Source: a bacterium (lineage in GTDB: Bacteria > Chlamydiota > Chlamydiia > Chlamydiales > 2-12-FULL-49-11). From it: a stretch of DNA of 21,064 nucleotides. A program made the position numbers and the translations under genes. Positions within the stretch are counted from its first letter, which is position 1, and every line of letters starts with the position of its first letter. A model generated the notes under the pieces. It searched no databases. It saw only the letters and a program-made list of their open reading frames with translations, and had not been told where the DNA came from. Below are positions 6,332 to 14,407 of the stretch, one piece after another. The stretch is from NCBI GenBank assembly GCA_022600215.1, contig JAHZKV010000050.1, forward strand, positions 1 to 21,064, written 5' to 3'.

Positions 6332-7771
6332 ATGTCTACAGAAGAAATTTTAAAAGAGAAGCAAGAATATAAATATGGTTTCCGTACAGAGGTGGAATCG
6401 GAGGTCTTTGCAAAGGGGCTTTCTGAGGAAGTGGTGCGTGCTATTTCTGCTAAAAAGGGAGAGCCAGAGTTTTTATTAAACTTTCGATTGAAAGCGTATA
6501 AAAAGTTTTTGGAGATGAAGGCCCCTACTTGGTCGAATGCCAAGTTCCCGCCGATTGATTTTCAAGATATTTCTTATTATGCTGAGCCAAAGAGCAAGCC
6601 ACAGCTAAGCAGTCTTGATGAGGTAGATCCTGAGATTTTACGAACCTTTGAGAAGCTTGGGATTCCCCTGGAGGAACAAAAGCGCTTGTCTAATGTTGCG
6701 GTCGATGTGGTTTTTGATTCGGTATCGCTTGGAACGACATTTCATAAGGTGTTGGAGGATGCTGGCGTTGTCCTTTGTTCTATTTCAGAAGCAGTGAAGC
6801 GCTATCCTGATTTACTGGAAAAGTATCTAGGGACAGTGGTTCCTATTGGTGATAATTTTTATGCTGCGCTTAATTCTTGTGTTTTTTCTGATGGGTCGTT
6901 TGTATACGTTCCTGAGGGGGTCAAATGCCCTATAGAGCTCTCTACCTATTTCCGTATTAATGAGCGTAATACTGGTCAATTTGAAAGAACCCTTATTATT
7001 GCAGAGAAGGGATCCTATGTGAGCTATTTGGAGGGGTGTACTGCTCCTGCTTATGATGAAAATCAGTTACATGCGGCGGTAGTGGAGCTTGTTGTTATGG
7101 ATCATGCAGAGATCAAGTACTCAACGGTACAAAACTGGTATAGCGGTGATCCAAAGACAGGTAAAGGTGGAATATACAACTTTGTGACCAAACGAGGTCG
7201 TTGTAAAGGATATCGTTCGAAGATTTCTTGGGCGCAGGTAGAGGCTGGTGCCGCAATCACATGGAAATATCCGGGATGTATTCTAGAAGGGGATGAGTCG
7301 GTGGGAGAGTTTTATTCGGTAGCGTTAACGAATGGTCATATGCAAGCTGATACGGGAACAAAGATGGTACACAAAGGGAAGAATACTACTTCTACTATTA
7401 TTTCGAAGGGGATATCGGCGGATTATTCACATAATAGCTATCGTGGGCTCGTTCATGTCTCCTCCAAAGCGAAAAATGCGAGGAATTATACGCAGTGCGA
7501 TTCGATGCTGGTGGGAAATAAGTGCTCTGCTAACACCTTTCCCTATATTGAAGTGCATGATCATAGCGCAAGCATTGAGCATGAGGCTTCTACTTCGAAG
7601 ATGAATGAGGAGCAACTCTTTTATTTAGAGTCTCGTGGAATTTCCAGAGAAGATGCGATCAACATGGTGGTCAATGGCTTTTGTAAAGATGTAATTGCGA
7701 AGCTGCCGTTAGAATTTGCGGTAGAGGCAGAAAAATTATTAACGTTAAAATTAGAACACTCCGTAGGATAA
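6332..7771 (+). CDS. sufB: Fe-S cluster assembly scaffold SufB
   Basis: SufB is the scaffold of the SufBCD complex on which iron-sulfur clusters are built in the cytoplasm. The ATG at 6332 gives 479 residues; ATG 6326 two codons earlier is possible but lies too close to the GAAGAG site. The C-terminal region is clearly SufB: GNKCSANTFPY with a Cys near residue 398, corresponding to the key cluster-assembly Cys405 of E. coli. It continues with IEHEASTSKMNEEQLFYL, SRGIS and NGFCKDVIAKLPLEFAVEA. The N-terminal region has the expected YKYGF, WSNAKFPPIDFQDI and VPEGVKCPIELSTYFRIN segments. Full family length, no damage. It is the first gene of the operon, with sufC three bases downstream. Confidence 0.97.
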   Translation: MSTEEILKEKQEYKYGFRTEVESEVFAKGLSEEVVRAISAKKGEPEFLLNFRLKAYKKFLEMKAPTWSNAKFPPIDFQDISYYAEPKSKPQLSSLDEVDPEILRTFEKLGIPLEEQKRLSNVAVDVVFDSVSLGTTFHKVLEDAGVVLCSISEAVKRYPDLLEKYLGTVVPIGDNFYAALNSCVFSDGSFVYVPEGVKCPIELSTYFRINERNTGQFERTLIIAEKGSYVSYLEGCTAPAYDENQLHAAVVELVVMDHAEIKYSTVQNWYSGDPKTGKGGIYNFVTKRGRCKGYRSKISWAQVEAGAAITWKYPGCILEGDESVGEFYSVALTNGHMQADTGTKMVHKGKNTTSTIISKGISADYSHNSYRGLVHVSSKAKNARNYTQCDSMLVGNKCSANTFPYIEVHDHSASIEHEASTSKMNEEQLFYLESRGISREDAINMVVNGFCKDVIAKLPLEFAVEAEKLLTLKLEHSVG

Positions 7772-7774
7772 AAG

Positions 7775-8494
7775 ATGTTAGAGATTGAGAATTTAGAGGC
7801 AAGAATTGAAGAGGTAGAGATCCTTAAGGGATTGAATCTTACAGCGGATGCAGGGAAAGTCTATGTGATTATGGGCCCAAATGGCGCTGGGAAATCAACG
7901 TTATCTAAAGCAATTTCTGCTCATCCCTTATATGAGGTGGAGGGGAAGATCGCTTTTGAAGGGGAAGATATCTCGGAGCTGGAGCCTGATGAGCGAGCTA
8001 AAAAGGGGATCTTTGTAAGTTTTCAGTATCCGTTAGAGATTCCTGGAATTTCCTTTTTTGATTTTTTGTATGCTTCCTATAAAGCTATTCATGGAGAAGT
8101 GGAGAAGACAGCGTTTCGCACTAAAGTGGAATCTCTTGCAAATGAGATGGAAGTGAACCTTGCTTTTTTAGATCGTGGATTAAATGATGGTTGCTCTGGC
8201 GGAGAAAAGAAGAAGAATGAAATTTTGCAGATGCGCGTATTGAACCCAAAGTGCGTGATTTTAGATGAGACTGATTCTGGATTAGATATTGATGCACTAA
8301 AGGTAGTAGCCAAAGGGGTGAATAGCTTTAGAGGTAGTGATAAGTGCATTATCTTGATCACTCACTACCAAAGGTTATTAGATTACATCCAGCCTGATGT
8401 GGTGCTGGTGATGAAAGATGGAAAGATTGTAAAGGAAGGGGACAAGAGCCTTGCTCTTGAGCTGGAAGAGAAGGGGTATAGCTTATGTTCGTAG
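7775..8494 (+). CDS. sufC: Fe-S cluster assembly ATPase SufC
   Basis: SufC is the ABC-type ATPase that drives conformational change in SufBCD. The 239-residue protein has Walker A GPNGAGKST (34-42), Q-loop FQYP (83-86), the signature SGGEKK (141-146), Walker B plus D-loop VILDETDSGLD (161-171) and the switch His in LITHYQ. The DETDSGLD form is characteristic of SufC. TAGGA at 7764-7768 precedes the start by six bases. The 3' end overlaps sufD by ten bases, implying translational coupling. It has no membrane partner, in keeping with a soluble role. Confidence 0.97.
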   Translation: MLEIENLEARIEEVEILKGLNLTADAGKVYVIMGPNGAGKSTLSKAISAHPLYEVEGKIAFEGEDISELEPDERAKKGIFVSFQYPLEIPGISFFDFLYASYKAIHGEVEKTAFRTKVESLANEMEVNLAFLDRGLNDGCSGGEKKKNEILQMRVLNPKCVILDETDSGLDIDALKVVAKGVNSFRGSDKCIILITHYQRLLDYIQPDVVLVMKDGKIVKEGDKSLALELEEKGYSLCS

Positions 8495-9615
8495 AGAGCT
8501 TGCCAGATGGAGTTTACTCTGAAGAGCAAAAGGCATTCCAAGTTCAGATGAGGGAGAAAGCTTTTCCTGGAAAGAAGGCAGAAGAGTTTAAGTATATTTC
8601 TTTACGGGCATTGGAAGAGGCAAATTTTACTTCCTTTGGAGAATATAATATTTCTTGCGATGTCCCAGGTGTAGAGATTATTCCGATGGATGTGGCGATC
8701 GAAAAATATGGCTTTGCTGTACTTGGACGTTTGCAAAAAGGTGGCGAGAGAATAGAGGGGTATTTTTCTTCTATCAATCGCGGCTTTGCAAAAGATCGTT
8801 ATTGTATCTTTGTTGGGGAGGATGCCCCAGCCTTTTTTGAAGTGCAGGAGCATCTTTGTGGCAATGACAGTGCTATGATGCCGCAGATTTTGTATTTTGT
8901 GGAGGGGGCAAAGAAATTTAGCGTTCACCACAAGATCTTGGTGGAGGGAGAAAGGAATTTTATCTCTCGTTTGGTCGATGTACAGGTAGAAAAGGGCGTA
9001 GAGCTCACTATGTATGAGACAGCAACGATCGAGGCGGATAATAGCGCCTTTTTTCATACTGTAGGTAGTATCAAAGGGGGAGGAATCTTTAAACATCGCA
9101 GTGGAACAAAAGGGTGTAAACTTTTTCGAAATGAGATTAAGACTTTCTTGTTAGAGAGGGATGCTACTTGCTCCTTGGAAGGATTTTGGAATGGAGCTAA
9201 AAATGACAGCATTCACCATCATGTGCATTGTAGTCACTTAGCGGAAGAGACAAATTCTCGACAGCATTACCAAGGGGTTTCTTCTGAAAGTGCACGAGCT
9301 TCTTTTGAGGGGCAAATTTATGTCGATAAAGTAGCGCAAAAGACCGATAGCTATCAACTTTCTAAACATTTACTAATTGGTGAGAAGGCAAGGGGTTTTT
9401 CTAAGCCTAACTTAGAAGTTTTTGCAGACGATGTGATTGCAAGTCATGGCGCAACTGCCACCGCCCTTGATGAGGAAGAGCTCTTTTACCTTACCTCAAG
9501 AGGGATTCCAAAAGATAAGGCTGCTAGCTTGTTAAAAAGAGGGTTTTTATCTTTCTTTTTCGATAAGGTAGAAGAAGAAAGTGTAAGAGCTGCATTTATG
9601 CAGATGGTACGATGA
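8485..9615 (+). CDS. sufD: Fe-S cluster assembly protein SufD
   Basis: SufD pairs with SufB in the SufBC2D scaffold and aids iron entry. The 376-residue protein carries the C-terminal SufD core. FADDVIASHGATA contains the His that corresponds to E. coli His360, and it is followed by DEEELFYLTSRGI and a terminal helix region. In E. coli the segment reads CSHGA; here the Cys is Ala, leaving only the His. The N-terminus has the alpha-helical KAEEFKYISLRALE segment typical of SufD (compare WKYT in others). AAGGGG at 8471-8476 supports ATG 8485 within the sufC 3' end. The stop overlaps the sufS start (ATGA). Confidence 0.94.
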   Translation: MFVESLPDGVYSEEQKAFQVQMREKAFPGKKAEEFKYISLRALEEANFTSFGEYNISCDVPGVEIIPMDVAIEKYGFAVLGRLQKGGERIEGYFSSINRGFAKDRYCIFVGEDAPAFFEVQEHLCGNDSAMMPQILYFVEGAKKFSVHHKILVEGERNFISRLVDVQVEKGVELTMYETATIEADNSAFFHTVGSIKGGGIFKHRSGTKGCKLFRNEIKTFLLERDATCSLEGFWNGAKNDSIHHHVHCSHLAEETNSRQHYQGVSSESARASFEGQIYVDKVAQKTDSYQLSKHLLIGEKARGFSKPNLEVFADDVIASHGATATALDEEELFYLTSRGIPKDKAASLLKRGFLSFFFDKVEEESVRAAFMQMVR

Positions 9616-10781
9616 AAAAATATTTTCCTATATTTGAAGAAGAGAGTGATCTGCTCTATTTTGATAGTGCAGCAACGATGCATAAGCCACGCTGCGTGGT
9701 AGAGGCGATCTCCCATTTTTATGCAAAAGAATATGCTTCTGTTTATCGAGGGGTGTACTCTTCTGCTTCCTTGGCAACAAATAAGATGGAAGGGGTAAGG
9801 GAGCAAGTAGCAACCTTTATTGGCGCTAAAAAAGAGGAGATAGTTTTTACCCATTCTACCACGGAGAGCATCAACTTGCTTGCCTATTCGTTGGGGGAGA
9901 GTTTGAAGGAGGGCGACGAGGTCCTTGTCTCGATTGCGGAGCACCATTCCAATTTTTTACCTTGGAAGGAGCTGTGTAAAAGAAAAGGGGCAAAATTTAT
10001 TACTTTTGATATTTGCAGCGATGGCAGCCTTGATTTGGAAGATTTTCAAGAGAAACTTTCGGCTAGAACAAAAATAGTAGCTGTGTCTCATGAGAGTAAT
10101 GTGCTTGGGATAGTAAACCCAGTAAAAGAGATAGCAAGTTTGGCCCGTAGCAAGGGAGCGCTAGTTGTTTGTGATGGGGCGCAGGTGGTTGCCCATAAAA
10201 AAGTAGATGTGGCAAAGTTAGGCGTGGATTTTTATGCTTTTTCTGGCCATAAGCTTTATGGTCCCACTGGTGTTGGCGTGTTATTTGGTAGATATGAATT
10301 GCTGGAAAAGATCCCTCCTTTTCATTTTGGTGGTGGGATGGTGGAGGTGGTAGAAGAGAGTCTATATCGCAGCCCTCCTTATAAATTTGAGGCGGGAACG
10401 CCGATGGTTGCATCGATTGTGGGACTTGGAGCGGCACTCTCTTTTGTATGCGAGATTGGCTTTGATGCCCTTGCAAGAGAGGAGAGAGAGGTTTCTCAGT
10501 ACTTGTATGATCACCTTGAAAATGAAGTGGAGTTTCTTACCACTCTTTGCCGTGGGAGTTCTATCCTATCTTTTACGATGGATGGGGTGCATGCAGCAGA
10601 TGCTGGAGTGTTGTTATCCTTGGAGAATGTGTGTGTGCGAGTGGGAAATATGTGCGCGCAGCCGCTGCTTGATAGGATTGGAAAAAAGGCTGTAATTCGT
10701 ATAAGCCTTGGTATGTATAATACTTTAGAAGATGCAAAGAAGGTTGTTTTAGCGATATCTTCCTTGAAGCAAAGCGTTTAA
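9612..10781 (+). CDS. sufS: cysteine desulfurase, SufS type (class II)
   Basis: SufS is a PLP enzyme that removes sulfur from cysteine and passes it as persulfide to the SufBCD scaffold. The 389-residue protein has the PLP-stacking His in AEHHSNFLPW (109-118), CDGAQ with the PLP-binding Asp (187-191), the PLP Lys214 in FSGHKLYGPTGVG, and the active Cys348 in RVGNMCAQPL, matching the RxGxxCAxP loop of group II desulfurases. The start overlaps the sufD stop by four bases. No sufE or sufU sulfur-transfer partner is seen in the window, so such a partner would be encoded elsewhere or be absent. Confidence 0.96.
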   Translation: MKKYFPIFEEESDLLYFDSAATMHKPRCVVEAISHFYAKEYASVYRGVYSSASLATNKMEGVREQVATFIGAKKEEIVFTHSTTESINLLAYSLGESLKEGDEVLVSIAEHHSNFLPWKELCKRKGAKFITFDICSDGSLDLEDFQEKLSARTKIVAVSHESNVLGIVNPVKEIASLARSKGALVVCDGAQVVAHKKVDVAKLGVDFYAFSGHKLYGPTGVGVLFGRYELLEKIPPFHFGGGMVEVVEESLYRSPPYKFEAGTPMVASIVGLGAALSFVCEIGFDALAREEREVSQYLYDHLENEVEFLTTLCRGSSILSFTMDGVHAADAGVLLSLENVCVRVGNMCAQPLLDRIGKKAVIRISLGMYNTLEDAKKVVLAISSLKQSV

Positions 10782-10814
10782 CAAAAAAATAGTTTCGTTT
10801 TGTATCCTATAGTT

Positions 10815-10901
10815 ATGGAATGTTTTTTAATACTAACCTCTATTGCTGCTCTTGCTGCTTTATGTAGTCTCCTTTCAGAAAGAAAAATAAAAGAGGAATA
10901 A
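10815..10901 (+). CDS. candidate 28-residue hydrophobic small protein
   Basis: ATG to TAA encodes MECFLILTSIAALAALCSLL and eight further residues (SERKIKEE): one membrane-spanning stretch (about 3-20) and a charged tail. It lies 33 bases after sufS and before the terminator at 11011-11042, so it would be on the suf transcript. The ribosome binding site is weak. It could equally be chance; the composition (hydrophobic then charged) is the main argument for it. Confidence 0.3.
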   Translation: MECFLILTSIAALAALCSLLSERKIKEE

Positions 10902-10908
10902 GTAGCTT

Positions 10909-11010
10909 ATGATGATCACCCCTTGGCATATCACTATGATCCATGCCACCTTTGGAGTTCTCCTTTCCCTTATTTTTTTAATTAGTGTTTTACATACTAC
11001 TCAAACATAA
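10909..11010 (+). CDS. candidate 33-residue membrane small protein
   Basis: ATG ATG to TAA, 33 residues: a short N-terminus MMITPWHITMIHAT, then a hydrophobic run FGVLLSLIFLISVL and a short tail. It begins seven bases after the 10815-10901 ORF. AGAGGAA lies about 10 bases upstream, a plausible but distant site. It ends immediately before the terminator stem. I do not recognise it. With its neighbour it looks like a pair of single-pass peptides at the end of the suf operon. Confidence 0.35.
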   Translation: MMITPWHITMIHATFGVLLSLIFLISVLHTTQT

Positions 11011-11042
11011 AAAAAGGCCTGCAATTTCTTGCAGGCCTTTTT
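11011..11042. terminator. bidirectional intrinsic terminator between suf operon and 11063 gene
   Basis: GGCCTGCAA (11016-11024), loop TTTC, TTGCAGGCC (11029-11037): nine perfect pairs, mostly GC, flanked by A-run on the left and T-run on the right, so it works on both strands. It ends the suf transcript and the convergent gene at 11063-12118. Confidence 0.92.
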
Positions 11043-11062
11043 TTTCTATGTAGAAGATCTTT

Positions 11063-12118
11063 TTACATAGTGTAAGCAAGGGATAGGTAAGCAAAAGAAG
11101 TAGTGATATCTGTTGCTGTTCCTGACTGTGCTTTACTGATCATGTTTCTTCCCATCTCTTTATTTTGGCCAATACCAAATTGAAGGGTGAAGAAAGACAT
11201 ATCTCCATCTTGAGGTTTAGAAACAAGAGATAATGCAAGCTTTTTTTCAATAGAGCTAGTCAATGAGTGTGGGTCTATGGCGGTGTTAGAAGTAAGAGAT
11301 TTTGTCTCTGTCTCTGTGTTTGCTCTGTAGTGGTATACTGATCCACTATTTGCGGAAGATTCTCCAGTAAATCCAATTTCTGCGGAGAAGTATACAGCAC
11401 TTTGCTCAGAATCAAAGATTACAAGTGATGGAGCAAATGAGCAATACAGACCACCAGAAAGAGATGTTTGTATTCCACCAAAAGTATCAATTTCTGCTTC
11501 TTTTCCTAGTTGGATAGCATTTACCTCTGTTGCAAGAGCTGTATGGCTACCAACTATTCCAAATAGAGAGGATAGAGCAAAATTTTTGTATTGTAAGGAG
11601 TATCCACCAATTGCAGCCTTTAGAGCTGTTCTTTGGTTATTGAACACCCCATCAATGCGGCAATAGCCGATAGGCTCTGTTTGCCCATGAAAAGAGTTAG
11701 TTAGGAAGAATTGAGAAGTTTCTTCTGCTATTAGAGGAGTATCTTGTCCAAATTTATTGTAGTGGTCTAAAGAGATGGTAAGTAAAGTTGCAGAATTTGT
11801 ATCGGAAAAAGTGATATGACCACTTACCGCAGGAAGAATTTCATCCATGAACTGGATGCTTGGACCTTTTACAAATAGATTCTCTTCTGTTGCCTCGAAA
11901 GATTGAAAGCCTAAAGAAGTATCAAGGGTTGGTCTTACAGCGCTTACTTGTATTCCAATTGTATAGGAAATATCAGCATTTGTATTTCCTGTAGAGAAAT
12001 CGATAAATTGATTTCTTACTTCTGCTGGCGCTTCTACTGGCGCTTGTCTATTTAAGTTGGAAGCAAAAAGTGTTACTCCCATAAGAGCCGCTGCGGCTGT
12101 GATTGTTATATTCTTCAT
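11063..12118 (-). CDS. secreted/outer-membrane protein of unknown family, beta-barrel-like
   Basis: A 351-residue protein with a clear signal peptide: MKN, hydrophobic core to about residue 18, cleavage after LFA-S or nearby. The mature part has alternating polar/hydrophobic strands typical of beta-rich or barrel proteins, many Ser/Thr and two Cys in YCRIDG and LYCSF. It ends ..TSFAYLSLAYTM, an amphipathic last strand with Tyr but no terminal Phe. It lacks the WGIGP, FNRID and YSMQGLTV blocks of the porins beside it, so it is not a member of that array. The family is not recognised. GGAGAGG at 12121-12127 supports the start. A TTGACG promoter lies just upstream, and the terminator at 11011-11042 follows. 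Confidence 0.75.
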   Translation of the reverse strand: MKNITITAAAALMGVTLFASNLNRQAPVEAPAEVRNQFIDFSTGNTNADISYTIGIQVSAVRPTLDTSLGFQSFEATEENLFVKGPSIQFMDEILPAVSGHITFSDTNSATLLTISLDHYNKFGQDTPLIAEETSQFFLTNSFHGQTEPIGYCRIDGVFNNQRTALKAAIGGYSLQYKNFALSSLFGIVGSHTALATEVNAIQLGKEAEIDTFGGIQTSLSGGLYCSFAPSLVIFDSEQSAVYFSAEIGFTGESSANSGSVYHYRANTETETKSLTSNTAIDPHSLTSSIEKKLALSLVSKPQDGDMSFFTLQFGIGQNKEMGRNMISKAQSGTATDITTSFAYLSLAYTM

Positions 12119-12161
12119 TACCTCTCCATGAATAATTAATTAATTTACGTCTTAGATTTTC

Positions 12162-12190
12162 TTTTTAAGCGTTAATCTTTAATACGTCAA
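12162..12190 (-). promoter_or_regulatory. candidate promoter of the 11063-12118 gene
   Basis: On the - strand TTGACG (12185-12190) and TAAAAA (12162-12167) are 17 bases apart. The -35 is five of six; the -10 is weak. It lies between the two genes, with no terminator hairpin seen for the gene before it. Confidence 0.4.
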
Positions 12191-12199
12191 TTATTTTTT

Positions 12200-13258
12200 T
12201 TAAAAGGTTGCTCCTATTTTAATGGTTAATCCTTGTAGGGAATAATTACCATAGCTACTTCTTGGGAGGTAGTTGGTAACATATCCGCAATGGGAGAACC
12301 ATGTTTGAACTTGCCAGGCAATATTTGTAAAGCAGGTGATCTCGGCAAAATCGTGGCTCATGCTGAGGCCAAGAGATCCCTCCATCATTGCTTCGGTAAA
12401 CCATTGATGGTTTTCTGTGGTGGAGGTGGGTAGTAATTCTTCTGGATTTTGTGGATTGCCATTCTTGTATTGGTAAAGATCTCTTTTTGTGAGATGCAAC
12501 CCTGCTCCTGCATTTGCATAGAGGGAGATATAGGGGAGGATGGGAAGGATGAGTTTTGTTCCAGCAAATGGACCTATGCACCACCAAAATTGGGTGTTTT
12601 TCATGGAGAATAGGTAATTTGTTCTTGCAATTACTTCTGTGTCCATGTGGAGATCTTCTGTTTCCCACACACCTTGTAGACCTATCCATGGGGTCATAAG
12701 AAGGTACTTGGAATGTCGTAGCACGCGAAACATTTTGACATGTATGCGGTTGAATTGGTTGTAAAAGGAGCTTTTGATATTGCTTAAGTTGCTATATTCT
12801 CCAGATACCCAAGGGGAGGTGTAGGTAAGGGCAGGATTGTAGTTAGCATAGCCTAGTGGGGAGGGGTTGTAGTACCATGTGTAGGTAAGCGATGCTTGCC
12901 AGTTGTCATAGAATAGATTTTTGGAGGCCGATACTTTTAGTCCATTTCTAATGGGTATAGTGGGGGTGAGTGGCGTGCCTATTTGATTTGCAGATCCTCT
13001 TGAAGAGGCTACATTGATCCCATTAAAATACCCTTGCCATAATGTGTAGGCAGCGGTGAGGGAAAATGATCTTTTGGAGGCGGCTACTCCAGCAGAGGGG
13101 GGAACAAGATGCCCTTTTTCTCTGCTTACCTTCCCAAACTCCCTTTCTCTATGTGCTGCTTTTACATTTCCTGCGACAGCCTTTTTTGGAAGGGGATCAT
13201 CTGCTGAAAGGATGGCTGGGAGAAAGAGAAGGAGGGTGATTATTTTAGATTTATTCAT
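12200..13258 (-). CDS. MOMP-like outer membrane porin (Lpg1974/Legionella_OMP type), paralog 1
   Basis: A 352-residue beta-barrel porin. The signal peptide is MNKSKIITLLLFLPAILSA with cleavage near residue 19. Next comes a basic linker ending in HLVPPSAG (compare HxxPPxQ in the abundant-porin candidates), then the barrel. Family blocks are YTLWQGYFNGINV, NGLKVSASKNLFYDNW with YTWYYNP, FYNQFNRIH, TPWIGLQGVWETEDL, FWWCIGPFAGT, and the C-terminal GNYSLQGLTIKIGATF with final Phe, the BamA insertion signal. The canonical WWGIGP is WWCIGP here, and further Cys are in TCFTN and HCG. The gene starts 13 bp after the stop of paralog 2, with TAGGA as ribosome site, so it is probably read from the promoter of paralog 2. 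Confidence 0.88.
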   Translation of the reverse strand: MNKSKIITLLLFLPAILSADDPLPKKAVAGNVKAAHREREFGKVSREKGHLVPPSAGVAASKRSFSLTAAYTLWQGYFNGINVASSRGSANQIGTPLTPTIPIRNGLKVSASKNLFYDNWQASLTYTWYYNPSPLGYANYNPALTYTSPWVSGEYSNLSNIKSSFYNQFNRIHVKMFRVLRHSKYLLMTPWIGLQGVWETEDLHMDTEVIARTNYLFSMKNTQFWWCIGPFAGTKLILPILPYISLYANAGAGLHLTKRDLYQYKNGNPQNPEELLPTSTTENHQWFTEAMMEGSLGLSMSHDFAEITCFTNIAWQVQTWFSHCGYVTNYLPRSSYGNYSLQGLTIKIGATF

Positions 13259-13271
13259 TGTATCCTACTTA

Positions 13272-14345
13272 TTAGAAGCCAACAAGGATTCCAGCAGTTA
13301 GTCCTTGTGTAGAAAATTGTCCTGCTTGACCTGTTGGGGAATAGAATTTTAAAAGCCCAATGTGGGAGAAATATGTTTGCATTTCCCAACCAAGGTCTAT
13401 AGCAAGGGAGACATTATCCCAGGCATATAGGTAGTTTAGGCCAAGCTTTGCTTCTAGCATTGGCTCTACGCCATAGTAGTAGTCAGATAGATTGGAAACA
13501 GCTTCACGTTCCTCTGTTTCTTGATTTGTTACAAAGTTTGCTTGTTGGACGTCATGTTTAGTATATAAAATTGCTAGGTTAGAAACACCATAGAGGGAGA
13601 GCCCATCTACGAGTTGGAAATTTAGCGTTGTCCCTGAATAGGGACCTATTCCCCACCAAAATTGTGACATCTTGGCACCTATATTTTCTCCAAACTCCTC
13701 TTCCATTTCTCCATCGAAATAGAGCCTCATCATTTCCCACGCTCCTAAAAGACCTGCTTTTGGGGCAAGGGTTAGAGAATCGCCTATGCTATATTCCCTT
13801 ACGAAGTAGGCATCGAGTTTATTGAATAGCGTTTTATATTTAGAAGCAAAATTAGTATAGAAGGCTCCTTGCTCATCAAAAAATGGTGATTCATAAATTA
13901 GAGAGCTATTTTTGCTAAAAGCTTTATTGGAAAAGTGGGGGGAGAAGTAAAACCAGGTATAGTTTGCTTTAAGTCTCCAGTTGTTATGGAAGGTAAAGAC
14001 CTCCCCATGAACTTGAATACCTGATACTGGGAATGTATTAGGGCTAATTACCTTTCCCCGCGTATCATCGGTACCTCTTGATACGAGTACATTTACTCCT
14101 GTAAGATATGGTTTCCAATAGGTGTAGGATACTCCTAAAGCAAAGGGGAGAGTACGCTCATCTCTTTTGGCTTTTTCTTCCTCATCAAGGTCTGGTTTTA
14201 CTGGTAGTGGGCTACTTCTTTGATCTTGCTTGATTGCATTTTCTTCTGTGACGCTATTTTCCTTTGGATTTTCCTCGGAGTAAAGGTTTATTGGCACTAT
14301 ATAAATTGCTTGGGCAAAAAGGATGGATTGCAAGAACTTTTTCAT
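13272..14345 (-). CDS. MOMP-like outer membrane porin, paralog 2
   Basis: A 357-residue porin. The signal peptide runs to about residue 23 (INLYS-EEN). A long highly charged linker (about 24-66, Glu/Lys/Asp-rich, no PPxQ motif) follows; it is peculiar to this copy. Barrel blocks are YTYWKPYLTGVNV, SGIQVHGEVFTFHNNW with YTWFYFSP, KTLFNKLDAYFVREY, APKAGLLGAWE, QFWWGIGPYSGT, YGVEPMLEAKLGL, WEMQTYFSH and GQFSTQGLTAGILVGF. The last strand has STQGLT for SMQGLT. I see no cysteine anywhere. AAGGTAGG precedes the start, and a TTGACT promoter is close upstream. It probably leads a two-gene transcript with paralog 1. Confidence 0.9.
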   Translation of the reverse strand: MKKFLQSILFAQAIYIVPINLYSEENPKENSVTEENAIKQDQRSSPLPVKPDLDEEEKAKRDERTLPFALGVSYTYWKPYLTGVNVLVSRGTDDTRGKVISPNTFPVSGIQVHGEVFTFHNNWRLKANYTWFYFSPHFSNKAFSKNSSLIYESPFFDEQGAFYTNFASKYKTLFNKLDAYFVREYSIGDSLTLAPKAGLLGAWEMMRLYFDGEMEEEFGENIGAKMSQFWWGIGPYSGTTLNFQLVDGLSLYGVSNLAILYTKHDVQQANFVTNQETEEREAVSNLSDYYYGVEPMLEAKLGLNYLYAWDNVSLAIDLGWEMQTYFSHIGLLKFYSPTGQAGQFSTQGLTAGILVGF

Positions 14346-14371
14346 CGCCTACCTTAGATTTAGTAAGAAAG

Positions 14372-14400
14372 AATGTATTAATTTTTTTGATAAAAGTCAA
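14372..14400 (-). promoter_or_regulatory. candidate promoter of porin paralogs 2 and 1
   Basis: On the - strand TTGACT (14395-14400), 17 bases, TACATT (14372-14377). The start codon is 27 bases beyond the -10. The same TTGAC-N17 layout recurs before other array members. Confidence 0.5.
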
Positions 14401-14407
14401 ATTGATT

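Noticed and set aside
10063..10476. Antisense ORF of 137 codons within sufS, and similar long antisense frames in sufD and the porins
   Set aside because: They lie fully inside well-supported genes, show no family features or ribosome sites, and are shadows of the coding frame.
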